Source of the DNA: Deltaproteobacteria bacterium
GTDB taxonomy: Bacteria > Desulfobacterota > GWC2-55-46 > UBA9637
Length of the DNA: 52,439 bases
Direction: 5' to 3'
Assembly (NCBI GenBank): GCA_016195725.1
Contig: JACPZB010000086.1
Location: 1-52,439, forward strand
Numbering within the stretch: the stretch's first letter is position 1; each line of letters starts with the position of its first letter. A program made the position numbers and the translations under genes. The notes beneath the pieces were generated by a model that searched no databases, had not been told where the DNA came from, and saw only the letters and a program-made list of their open reading frames with translations. This document shows positions 43,210-52,439 of the stretch, piece by piece.

Positions 43210-44655
43210 TTATGCTTTACCCAATTTTGCTTTCGCTTTTGGAACAGCCGATGACTGCGGAAAGGCTTCTAAAAAATGGCTGTAAAAACCCTTGGCTGCT
43301 TCGTTCAAACCCATTTCTTCAAGAACCATAGCACACTGAAACATTGACCGTTCCCTGATTTCTGGGGGTGTATTCGCAGAATTTGCCAGAATCTCCAGGC
43401 AGCGGGACGCCATGTCAAGGTCTTTACTTTTATAAAATATCCCTGCCAATCTATATTGAAGCATAGGTTCTACACCTTTTAGGTATTTACTGTAATATTC
43501 TCTATAAAGAGCGGCAGCCTCCTGCGGTTTTGATGCTGCCACTATTTGAATAGCCTTTTGGTAGAAATCCCTTCCTTCATCCGTAAGGGTAAATTTTGAT
43601 TTTATCCGCGCCAGATGAAGAAGGGCTTCGCTATTGTTTGGATTTTTCTCCAATGCAATTCGTAAAGAATGCTCTGCCTCACCGAGGCCGATGCCTTCAT
43701 TGGATGCGTTTATACCAATCTCCAGATGCCTTTCTTCTATTGCACCCTTTCCCAGTCCCATGAAACCTGCCAACGTCATTCCCCCGACCATTCCTCCGAT
43801 ATGCGCCCAGTGGCCGATATTGGAAAAATTCTCTCCGCTTATCTGGCCGATGCCGCCGCTTAAATCAAGAAGGAAAAAAAGCCCCATAATCACCAGAGAA
43901 TTTAATCTAACCTTGAGGCTTACAGGAAGAATAAGTGAAAAGATGCCGAGGATGGGCAAAGGGAAGACCATGCTCTTAAAATAACAGCGTACCGCAAAGA
44001 TACCCATGATGCCTGCTATTGCGCCGGATGCGCCCAGAGCATGTCCTACTTCGCCCATGAATATATAATGAATGGTGATATAGGCTAATCCTGCCAAGAG
44101 CCCTGTAATGAAATAAAGAAGTAAAAATTTCTGCCAGCCTATTCTTCTTTCTACCACGGTTCCGACAACCCATAAAAATATCATGTTGCCCCACAGGTGG
44201 AAATCGCTTCCGTGCAAAAATATGGCTGTGAATGCGCTTATCGGAGTATTCCACAGGACGGGTTTCTCCGGGATAAACATAAAATTATTGAATAGAAACT
44301 CTGTGTCTATAAGTGGATTAAGTTCTATGCCGTAGAATATTACAATGTTAACAAGAATGATGCTGTAAGTAGCCCACGCGATCCCTTCCTTTTTTCTCTC
44401 GCCTTCAGCATACATGAATGGCATGAAAGTGATATGCTGTTTTAAAAGGTCTGTGGCGCTTTCGCCGCTTGAAGCAGCCTTGAGCCTGATGTAGAGGAGA
44501 AAGAATACGGGAAAGAGCAAAATAAAAAGGCCAATGAAGCCACTTAAGAATTCTCTTAACCATATAATAAGAAATATAGTAAGGGATGCCTTGACAATAA
44601 AGGCCTGTTCTTCATGCCTCTTAAAATAATTTGAGATGCTTTCAAAGCCGCTCAC
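43210..44655 (-). CDS. Rhomboid-family intramembrane serine protease with C-terminal TPR domain
   Basis: An integral membrane protease. After a hydrophobic N-terminal pair of helices (about 20-55) comes the rhomboid core, with HLWGNMIFLWVVGTVVERRI, the nucleophile Ser210 in GHALGASGAIAG, and His285 in GHWAHIGGMVGG, so the dyad is complete. Residues about 310-480 are TPR-like repeats (LRIALEKNPNNSEALLHLAR) and should be soluble. GTG 44655 sits six bases after AAGGAG; the track start 44748 would overlap the HIT gene, so I rejected it. 481 aa. The substrate is unknown. Confidence 0.88.
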   Translation of the reverse strand: MSGFESISNYFKRHEEQAFIVKASLTIFLIIWLREFLSGFIGLFILLFPVFFLLYIRLKAASSGESATDLLKQHITFMPFMYAEGERKKEGIAWATYSIILVNIVIFYGIELNPLIDTEFLFNNFMFIPEKPVLWNTPISAFTAIFLHGSDFHLWGNMIFLWVVGTVVERRIGWQKFLLLYFITGLLAGLAYITIHYIFMGEVGHALGASGAIAGIMGIFAVRCYFKSMVFPLPILGIFSLILPVSLKVRLNSLVIMGLFFLLDLSGGIGQISGENFSNIGHWAHIGGMVGGMTLAGFMGLGKGAIEERHLEIGINASNEGIGLGEAEHSLRIALEKNPNNSEALLHLARIKSKFTLTDEGRDFYQKAIQIVAASKPQEAAALYREYYSKYLKGVEPMLQYRLAGIFYKSKDLDMASRCLEILANSANTPPEIRERSMFQCAMVLEEMGLNEAAKGFYSHFLEAFPQSSAVPKAKAKLGKA

Positions 44656-44668
44656 GAAAGCTCCTTCT

Positions 44669-45154
44669 TTAAAGGCGAAGTTTTTGAAAATGAGGATAGA
44701 GCTTATCGTATGTGGACTGAAGGTGTTCTGGTAAGACTCGGACTTCACCTATGACAGGCATGAAGTTTGTATCGCCGTTCCACCTCGGAACTATATGAAA
44801 ATGGATATGCTCCTCTATTCCAGCCCCTGCGTCTTTACCCAGATTCATCCCTATATTGAAACCGCCGGGGCTCATTTCTTGTTTTAGGATTGCTGCAGAC
44901 CCTTTTATCAGATAAAAGAGTTCTAATATCTCTTCTGATTTCATGTCTTCTAATTGGCTGGTATGTTTCCATGGATATATAAGAAGATGACCGTTGTTGT
45001 AAGGGAATTTATTCATCATTACTGCGGCGAAACTCCCTCTGTAAAGAATTAATTCTTTTTTGTCATTCTTGCTGTATTCTTTACAAAATATGCATTTACC
45101 GGTTTTCTGCCCGAGTATATATTCTGCCCGCCACGGCGCCCAAATCTGCTTCAT
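44669..45154 (-). CDS. HIT family nucleotide hydrolase or Ap4A phosphorylase-like protein
   Basis: The histidine-triad motif is present as EEHIHFHIVPRW, with the upstream strand NKFPYNNGHLLIYPWKHTS and an N-terminal WAPWRAEYILG plus CIFC, typical of the 160-residue bacterial HIT group related to Ap4A phosphorylases. It acts on phosphoanhydride or phosphoramidate nucleotides in the cytosol; substrate unknown. It lies seven bases after the IHF/HU gene and 13 bases before the rhomboid gene, so all are probably cotranscribed. Confidence 0.9.
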   Translation of the reverse strand: MKQIWAPWRAEYILGQKTGKCIFCKEYSKNDKKELILYRGSFAAVMMNKFPYNNGHLLIYPWKHTSQLEDMKSEEILELFYLIKGSAAILKQEMSPGGFNIGMNLGKDAGAGIEEHIHFHIVPRWNGDTNFMPVIGEVRVLPEHLQSTYDKLYPHFQKLRL

Positions 45155-45160
45155 AACGAT

Positions 45161-45439
45161 TTAGCTGTTTACTCTTTCTTTCAATTCCTTGCCTACCTTG
45201 AAGAATGGAGTCTTTTTTGTCGGTATCTCAATACCTTCACCGGTTTTGGGATTTCTGCCCTTTCTTGCCTTATGCTCTTTAACTTTAAAGCTTCCAAATC
45301 CTCTTACCTCTATCTTTCCCCCTTTGACAAGGGTGTAAGTCATATTGTCGAAGATTGCATCCACAATTATCTCTACATCTCTCTTGGTGAAATTTTTGAC
45401 CTTTTCAGAAACCTTTTCAACGAGACCGCTTTTTGTCAT
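45161..45439 (-). CDS. IHF beta/HU-family DNA-binding protein
   Basis: A 92-residue histone-like protein. The start is MTKSGLVEKVSEKVKNFTKR, and the DNA-binding arm holds GFGSFKVKEHKARKGRNPKTG, with the Pro that intercalates in DNA. ATG 45439 has AGGAGG eight bases upstream; the track's TTG 45445 is too close to that site. The dimer bends DNA. Placement after rpsA and sppA favours the IHF beta branch (in E. coli ihfB follows rpsA), but HU is not excluded. Confidence 0.92.
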   Translation of the reverse strand: MTKSGLVEKVSEKVKNFTKRDVEIIVDAIFDNMTYTLVKGGKIEVRGFGSFKVKEHKARKGRNPKTGEGIEIPTKKTPFFKVGKELKERVNS

Positions 45440-45470
45440 TTCCAATACCTCCTGACCTTACCGATTAAAT

Positions 45471-46361
45471 TCATTTGCTGTTTATACCATAGGGGGGAAG
45501 ATACATCAAGCCATAACCGCCTTTTAATCTCTTCAGTATCTGGTTTGCTGCATCCCCAAAAATGAAATCCCACAGCCTAACCCCTTTTTTTTCCGGATAT
45601 ATCACTACAGGCTTTCCTTTTATCTTCGCCATAGATGCCGCAGTATCAATAGCGTCCTGGAAGTTCCCCAGTTCATCAACTAAGCCAATGTTTTTGGCTT
45701 GTGCACCAGAAAATATCCGGCCGTCAGCAAATTTCTTTACCACATCAATTTTTAGTTTCCGGTTTTCAGCCACAATACTAACAAATTGTTTATGGACATC
45801 ATCTATAACGCCGTGTATAAGTCTTTTTTCATCCTCCTTCATGCCCCTTAAAGGGGAGCCGATGTCTTTATATTTTCCGCTCTTTATTACATAGCCCTTA
45901 AAGCCTATTTTTTGGAGAAGTTCTTCGGCATTGGCAAATTCCATAATAACACCGATGCTTCCTGTAATAGTTCCGGGATTAGCAACAATTTTATTAGCCG
46001 CTGCCGCAATATAGTAACCACCAGAAGCCGCTACAGAACCCATGGAGGCAACCACCTTCTTTTTAGCGCTTATCTTTTTTAACTCTCTGTAGACTTCCTG
46101 AGAGGGGCCTACACCGCCGCCAGGAGAATCTATCCTCACAACTATTGCCTTTATATCATCCCTTTCTCCATATTGCTTAATCTGTTTATTAATTGAATTT
46201 GATTCGGTGATTATCCCTTCAATTTCTACTACAGCTACCTTATCGCCAAATGGCAGACCATCGCCGCCAAGGAAAGCAGCAAAAAAGAGGAAGAGGGCAA
46301 AGAAAAATAAAAAGAATACAATTGCAATGCCTGCTGCTATTTTTATATGTTTTTTGGCCAT
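45471..46361 (-). CDS. sppA: Signal peptide peptidase SppA (36-kDa type)
   Basis: A membrane-bound serine protease that degrades cleaved signal peptides. It has an N-terminal anchor (IAAGIAIVFFLFFFALFLF), the nucleophile Ser in MGSVAASGGYYIAAAAN and the general-base Lys in VIKSGKYKDIGSPLRGM, the Ser-Lys dyad of the S49 family. The single-domain length (296 aa from ATG 46361) matches the short type in Bacillus and deltaproteobacteria. The track start (TTG 46379) adds six residues and is less likely. It lies between rpsA and the IHF/HU gene. Confidence 0.93.
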   Translation of the reverse strand: MAKKHIKIAAGIAIVFFLFFFALFLFFAAFLGGDGLPFGDKVAVVEIEGIITESNSINKQIKQYGERDDIKAIVVRIDSPGGGVGPSQEVYRELKKISAKKKVVASMGSVAASGGYYIAAAANKIVANPGTITGSIGVIMEFANAEELLQKIGFKGYVIKSGKYKDIGSPLRGMKEDEKRLIHGVIDDVHKQFVSIVAENRKLKIDVVKKFADGRIFSGAQAKNIGLVDELGNFQDAIDTAASMAKIKGKPVVIYPEKKGVRLWDFIFGDAANQILKRLKGGYGLMYLPPYGINSK

Positions 46362-46427
46362 ACCGTTAATTCTTACCAAGATTAGCTGCAGATAGGATTT
46401 GTATGCTTAAAAATATAGGCCTTCTTA

Positions 46428-48053
46428 CTAAGTGGCTGTCTTTTCTCCGACGACTGCCAATCCTCTGAGGCCGAGACCAATCTTTTTTTCCTGAGGGTCG
46501 ACATTCAAAACCTCTGCCTCTACCATGTCGCCTATTGCTATATTGAGTCCCTTTTTCTTCCCTCTGTTTAATTCTGATATATGTATAAGACCGTCTACAC
46601 CATCCTCCAACTCTACGAATACCCCAAAATTTGCTATATTTGTCACTTTGCCGCTGATAGACATGCCCGCATGATACCTTTCTTCTATTCCCTGCCAAGG
46701 ATTTTTTTGAAGCCCTTTTGTGCTGAGGGCAAACCTTTGCTTGTCTTTATCTATACTTAAAACCTCTGCCTCTATTTCCTGCCCTTTTTGGAAAAGTTCT
46801 GTTGGATGTTTTATCTTCTTCCACGACATGTCGGATATATGCACCAATCCATCTATGCCATCTTCTACCTCAATAAAGATGCCAAAATCAGTAATGTTCT
46901 TTACTGTGCCTTTGATTCTCGCTCCTTTTGGGTATTTCATTTCAATTGCATCCCAAAGGTTTGGCTCAAGCTGTTTGAGGCTTAAAGATATCTTCTTGTT
47001 CGCAGAGTCTATCTCTAATACCTTCACTTCTACGGTATCCTCAAGTTTAAGTTTTTGGGATGCATCTTTTATCTTGGTCCAGCAGAGCTCAGACAAATGT
47101 ACCAATCCTTCCATTCCTTCTTCAAGTTCCATAAAGGCGCCGTAATCTACAATCTTCACAACCTTTCCTTTTACCTTTGAGCCAACGGGGTATCTTTCTT
47201 CAGCTTTATCCCAAGGATTAGGCCTCATCTGTTTTAAACCAAGAGATATCTTGTTCTCTGCTTTATTAAATTTTAGAATCTTAACAGATATTGTATCCCC
47301 AACCTTAAAGATATCTGATGGATTTTTAATCTTCCCCCACGAAATATCAGAAACATGCAATAAGCCGTCTATGCCGCCCAAGTCAACAAAAACGCCATAG
47401 TTGGTAATATTCTTTACAATACCATCAACAATCTTACCCTCCTCCAGTGCCTGGATAGTATTCTTTTTGATTTGCTCCCTTTCCTCTTCTAAAACTGCCC
47501 TTCTTGATACTACAATATTAGGTTTGCGTCTGTCATACTGCAGCACCTTGAATGTAAAAAGATTGTTAATAAACTTGTCAGGATTAGTTACAGGTCTGGT
47601 GTCTACCTGAGAACCTGGAAGGAAGGCAGTGATACCGTTCAAATCAACACTAAAGCCGCCTTTTATCTTTTGAAGTATCCTCCCTTCTAAAGTCTTCCCT
47701 GTATTATACGCCTCTTCTACCTCTTTCCACATCCTTCGCTGTTTAGCCTTTGCTGCCGAGAGGATTACATACCCCCTATCATCATCGCTGTTTTCCAGTA
47801 TTGCCTCTATCTCATCTCCAACATTTATTGTAAGATTTCCTTTCGGGTCAAGAAATTCTTTAAGCGGTATCTGCCCTTCTGATTTATATTCCATGTCAAC
47901 TACAACTACATCTTTGGTAATACCGATAACCTTCCCCTTGATAAGCTCCCCTTCTTTAAGTTCTTTAACCATTCTTTCAAAAAACATCTTTTCAGTGACA
48001 TCAATATCTGTTGATGTTTCTGTGTTAATCTTATTTGTTGGGTTATTGGTCAT
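46428..48053 (-). CDS. rpsA: 30S ribosomal protein S1
   Basis: S1 helps mRNA bind to the 30S subunit. The 541-residue product has six S1/OB-fold repeats: two divergent N-terminal ones (VIGITKDVVVVDMEYKSEGQ; ILQKIKGGFSVDLNGITAFL) and four typical ones, each with a GVFVDLGGIDGLLHVSDISW-like core. The ATG follows GAGGGG. Own promoter at 48092-48120. The order rpsA-sppA-ihf is conserved in related bacteria. Confidence 0.96.
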   Translation of the reverse strand: MTNNPTNKINTETSTDIDVTEKMFFERMVKELKEGELIKGKVIGITKDVVVVDMEYKSEGQIPLKEFLDPKGNLTINVGDEIEAILENSDDDRGYVILSAAKAKQRRMWKEVEEAYNTGKTLEGRILQKIKGGFSVDLNGITAFLPGSQVDTRPVTNPDKFINNLFTFKVLQYDRRKPNIVVSRRAVLEEEREQIKKNTIQALEEGKIVDGIVKNITNYGVFVDLGGIDGLLHVSDISWGKIKNPSDIFKVGDTISVKILKFNKAENKISLGLKQMRPNPWDKAEERYPVGSKVKGKVVKIVDYGAFMELEEGMEGLVHLSELCWTKIKDASQKLKLEDTVEVKVLEIDSANKKISLSLKQLEPNLWDAIEMKYPKGARIKGTVKNITDFGIFIEVEDGIDGLVHISDMSWKKIKHPTELFQKGQEIEAEVLSIDKDKQRFALSTKGLQKNPWQGIEERYHAGMSISGKVTNIANFGVFVELEDGVDGLIHISELNRGKKKGLNIAIGDMVEAEVLNVDPQEKKIGLGLRGLAVVGEKTAT

Positions 48054-48091
48054 TAAATTACTTGCCCCTCTTACTCATTCTTGGTTTTTTG

Positions 48092-48120
48092 AATATACCA
48101 CAAGTGAAAGCATAGTTCAA
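48092..48120 (-). promoter_or_regulatory. Sigma70-type promoter of rpsA
   Basis: On the minus strand, TTGAAC (48120-48115), 17 bases, TATATT (48097-48092), about 40 bases upstream of the rpsA ATG. Both boxes match 5 of 6. Confidence 0.7.
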
Positions 48121-48153
48121 TCAAATGAATGAGTCCCTTGTTGAAGGGAATGT

Positions 48154-48189
48154 CGCCTTGCCCCCTGATGGCCATCAAGGGGCAAGGCG
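48154..48189. repeat. Long perfect-arm palindrome upstream of rpsA
   Basis: CGCCTTGCCCC and GGGGCAAGGCG are perfect 11-bp inverted repeats enclosing TGATGGCCATCA, itself a perfect palindrome, with one C/A mismatch between. The whole 36 bases fold as one hairpin with almost no loop. Confidence 0.7.
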
Positions 48190-48199
48190 AGCTATGCAA

Positions 48200-48230
48200 A
48201 CCCCCACACTAAAATCTTTGGTGTGGGGGT
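48200..48230. repeat. ACCC-CACACC hairpin repeat, copy 2
   Basis: ACCCCCACAC (48200-48209) and GTGTGGGGGT (48221-48230) pair perfectly over 10 bp. The copy at 34829 is very similar. The rest of 48054-48423 holds the rpsA promoter and leader, the palindrome at 48154, a weaker ATGAAAC/GTTTCAT hairpin near 48312-48339, an ACCCCGCCATAAATGACAGGGT hairpin near 48278-48299, and the terminator; no gene is seen. Confidence 0.6.
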
Positions 48231-48383
48231 AAATAATAAATTCCTTGCCGAGTCATACCAAGCGCGACCGAGGAAAACCCCGCCATAAATGACAGGGTTC
48301 TTCAATTCTAAAAATGAAACCAGAGGAATTTTGAGTTTCATATCTTCGTGGCCAATTTTCCCGTTTAAACCCGTTTCAATAAG

Positions 48384-48414
48384 AAAGGGATTAGCCGATT
48401 CGGCTAATCCCTTT
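48384..48414 (-). terminator. Strong hairpin downstream of tRNA-Glu
   Basis: AAAGGGATTAGCCGA, one base, then TCGGCTAATCCCTTT: a perfect 15-bp palindrome just past the tRNA 3' end on the minus strand, followed by a modest T-rich stretch. Very likely the terminator of the purA-tRNA transcript; it could also work on the plus strand (AATTTTTC follows). Confidence 0.75.
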
Positions 48415-48423
48415 AATTTTTCT

Positions 48424-48499
48424 TGGCGTCCCCACCGGGATTCGAACCCGGGTTACCGCCGTGAAAGGGCGATGTCCTTGGCCTCTAGACGATGGGGAC
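48424..48499 (-). tRNA. tRNA-Glu (anticodon TTC)
   Basis: The minus strand reads GTCCCCATCGTCTAGAGGCC..., anticodon loop CCTTTCACG, T-loop GGTTCGAATCC, acceptor TGGGGAC, discriminator G and encoded CCA. All four stems pair (76 nt including CCA). Anticodon TTC decodes Glu. It lies 106 bases downstream of tRNA-Lys, separated by a 7-nt phased element. Confidence 0.97.
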
Positions 48500-48503
48500 T
48501 TGT

Positions 48504-48601
48504 AAAATTGAAAATTGCAAAATAAAAAATGCAAAATTATTAGAAACGGTTTTAGAAATTTTACAATTTACAATCTTCAATCTGCATTTTTCAATTTTAT
48601 T
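48504..48601. repeat. 7-nt phased inverted element between the two tRNA genes
   Basis: Fourteen words: AAAATTG, AAAATTG, CAAAATA, AAAAATG, CAAAATT, ATTAGAA, ACGGTTT, TAGAAAT, TTTACAA, TTTACAA, TCTTCAA, TCTGCAT, TTTTCAA, TTTTATT. A-rich left and T-rich right arms pair. It fills the tRNA spacer exactly. Confidence 0.8.
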
Positions 48602-48605
48602 ATAC

Positions 48606-48681
48606 TGGTGAGCCGCCCGGGATTCGAACCCGGGGCCCACGCCTTAAAAGGGCGTTGCTCTACCATCTGAGCTAGCGGCTC
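48606..48681 (-). tRNA. tRNA-Lys (anticodon TTT)
   Basis: The minus strand reads GAGCCGCTAGCTCAGATGGT..., anticodon loop CCTTTTAAG, T-loop GGTTCGAATCC, acceptor GCGGCTC, discriminator A and encoded CCA. All stems pair (76 nt including CCA). Confidence 0.97.
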
Positions 48682-48692
48682 GTTCTTTATAA

Positions 48693-48767
48693 GGGGCATG
48701 GGTCATGGGTCAAGAAAAACAAAATGATTTTTATCCTTTCCTTGCCCCTTGCTGCTTGCCCCTTGTT

Positions 48768-48769
<2 letters not shown>
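48693..48769. repeat. 7-nt phased inverted element between tRNA-Lys and purA
   Basis: GGGGCAT, GGGTCAT, GGGTCAA, GAAAAAC, AAAATGA, TTTTTAT, CCTTTCC, TTGCCCC, TTGCTGC, TTGCCCC, TTGTTCT: eleven words in register. GGGTCAA and TTGCCCC are the same words as in the tgt insertion. It reaches the purA stop codon. Confidence 0.8.
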
Positions 48770-51153
<2,384 letters not shown>

Positions 51154-51157
<4 letters not shown>

Positions 51158-52439
51158 AGCTTTACCACCTTTGCAGATATTATGTGCGGCAGTTTTAAAA
51201 GTTTTGAAAGTAGCTCCGCCGGCAGCGGTGTGTCTATATTCCATACTGACACAGCCTCGCCGCCAATTGCCTGTCTGCCGAGATGCAGCCTTGCTATATT
51301 GATATTGCCTGTGCCGAGCAGAGTGCCCACATTGCCGATAACACCGGGCTTGTCATAATTGTGAAGCACAAGGAGGTATCCTTCGGGCACAGCATCCAGA
51401 AAAAATTTATCCATCCTTACTATCCTCGGTTCTTTCTTGCCGAAGAGGGCGCCTTCTATAAGATTTTCCGATTCTTTTGTCTTTACCTTGATTGTAATGC
51501 TGCTGGCAAAATCAATAGCCCTTGAACTTTTTATCTCCACTACCTTTATGCCGCGCTCCTTTGCCACAAACGGCGCATTCACAAAATTTACCTGCTGATC
51601 CATCAACTGATCAAGCAGCCCTTTTATCGCGGCAATGGTAACCGGCGCCACATCGTAAGAAACCACATCGCCGCTGTATTCTACGGCAACCTCTTCTATG
51701 CCGCCTTTGAGAACTTGCCCCTGAAAACTCCCCAGCTTTTCAGCAAGCGTGATATAAGGACTAAGGCTTGCAAGCAGTTCTGCAGGCACGGACGGGACAT
51801 TTACCGCGTTTCTAATCGTCCCGCGCACGAGATAATCCACGATCTGCTCTGCTATGGCAATGGCCACATTTTCCTGCGCCTCTGCAGTTGATGCGCCGAG
51901 ATGCGGCGTCAAGATTACCTCTTCCATTTGTAAAAGAGGATTATCAGGCAGTGCCGGCTCTTTTTCAAACACATCCATTGCCGCGCCCGATACAATACCG
52001 CTCTTTATGGCATCGCACAAATCCTTTTCATTTACTATTCCGCCTCTGGCGCAATTTATAATCTTTACGCCTTTTTTCATCTTTTTAAAGGCTTCTTTGC
52101 TTATTAGATTTTTTGTCTCATTGGTAAGCGGGACATGAATGGATATAAAATCGCTCTTCTTATACAATTCATCGAGAGATACTTGTTCAACCCCCATCCT
52201 GTTGGCAGCATCCTGCGAAAGATACGGGTCGTAGGCAATCACATTCATCTTGAGCCCCTGCGCCCTGTCCGCGACAACGCTTCCGATATTGCCCACGCCG
52301 AGGATGCCGAGGGTCTTGCCCGTCACCTCAGTGCCTTCAAATTTTTTCTTCTCCCATTCCCCTTTGCGCATCGAGGCCGTTGCCTGCGGAATCTTTCGCG
52401 CCAAGGCCATGAGCATGGAGACCGCATGTTCCGCAGTGG
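51154..52439 (-). CDS. serA: D-3-phosphoglycerate dehydrogenase (partial, N-terminus beyond window)
   Basis: First step of serine synthesis, oxidising 3-phosphoglycerate with NAD. The frame continues past base 52439 (TAEHAVSMLMALARKIPQA at the edge), so the ORF-track start is internal. Visible: the NAD-binding LGILGVGNIGSVVADRAQGL, catalytic Arg in NCARGGIVNEKDL, Glu further on, and His in LTPHLGASTAEAQENVA; then the allosteric-substrate-binding domain and a C-terminal ACT domain (HNYDKPGVIGNVGTLLGTGN). It belongs to the long, type-1 class. Its stop overlaps the hisZ start. Confidence 0.95.

Noticed and set aside
46366-46698. 110-aa minus ORF overlapping the rpsA end
   Set aside because: Same strand but another frame within rpsA; Arg/Gly-rich composition typical of a shadow frame.

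Overview
This is a gene-dense chromosomal window (roughly 40-45% GC by eye) from a Gram-negative, diderm bacterium. Outer-membrane-type genes (Slp lipoprotein, MltD-like transglycosylase), an IHF/HU protein, the tgt-yajC-secD-secF cluster and the serA-hisZ-purA order fit a deltaproteobacterial or Nitrospirota-like lineage, perhaps an environmental genome. That placement is inference; the window has no 16S gene. I see no phage, CRISPR array or intact transposase.

Layout. 1-2562: a large secreted NHL/TPR protein, cut by the window edge. 2753-7731: a tight six-gene operon (MBL-fold hydrolase, thiamine-binding protein, rtcA, marC, hpt, and a kinase-like/P-loop fusion). 7814-11596: queC, a 45-residue ORF, slp, dgt and mtnA. 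11813-16262: a three-gene exported module ending in a 1100-residue protein with fourteen WD-type repeats and a caspase domain. 16302-20435: moeA, a LysM transglycosylase and a B12/radical SAM protein. 20936-28929: mfd, tgt, yajC, secD, secF. 28934-34634 (minus): rpmH-rnpA-yidD-yidC-mnmE-typA, the cluster often found near bacterial origins. 34917-38851: an inositol-monophosphatase-like gene, a MerR-type regulator, kamA and rarA. 39004-43202: DUF4388 protein, a triple-GAF protein, moaD, moaE, mogA. 43210-48053 (minus): rhomboid-TPR, HIT, IHF/HU, sppA, rpsA. 48424-52439 (minus): tRNA-Glu, tRNA-Lys, purA, hisZ and partial serA.

Most genes are housekeeping: molybdenum cofactor (moeA, moaD, moaE, mogA), queuosine (queC, tgt), protein export and insertion (yajC, secDF, yidC, yidD), translation (rpsA, rpmH, tRNAs, typA, mnmE), purine and dNTP turnover (hpt, dgt, purA).

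The strongest unexplained signal is a dispersed family of short elements in which consecutive 7-nt words run in one register through a left arm, a centre and a roughly inverse-complementary right arm. I count about thirteen copies. Most sit between genes, often touching start or stop codons. Several are inside essential genes in frame: 105 nt in tgt (15 x 7 = 35 codons), about 80 nt in mfd, a loop of queC, the 5' end of hisZ, and the whole signal-peptide region of the transglycosylase. A period-9 cousin, two CAGATT-type elements, a 243-bp MITE-like element at the mfd start and several large palindromes add to this. The second point of interest is the exported WD40-caspase with its lipoprotein partner.
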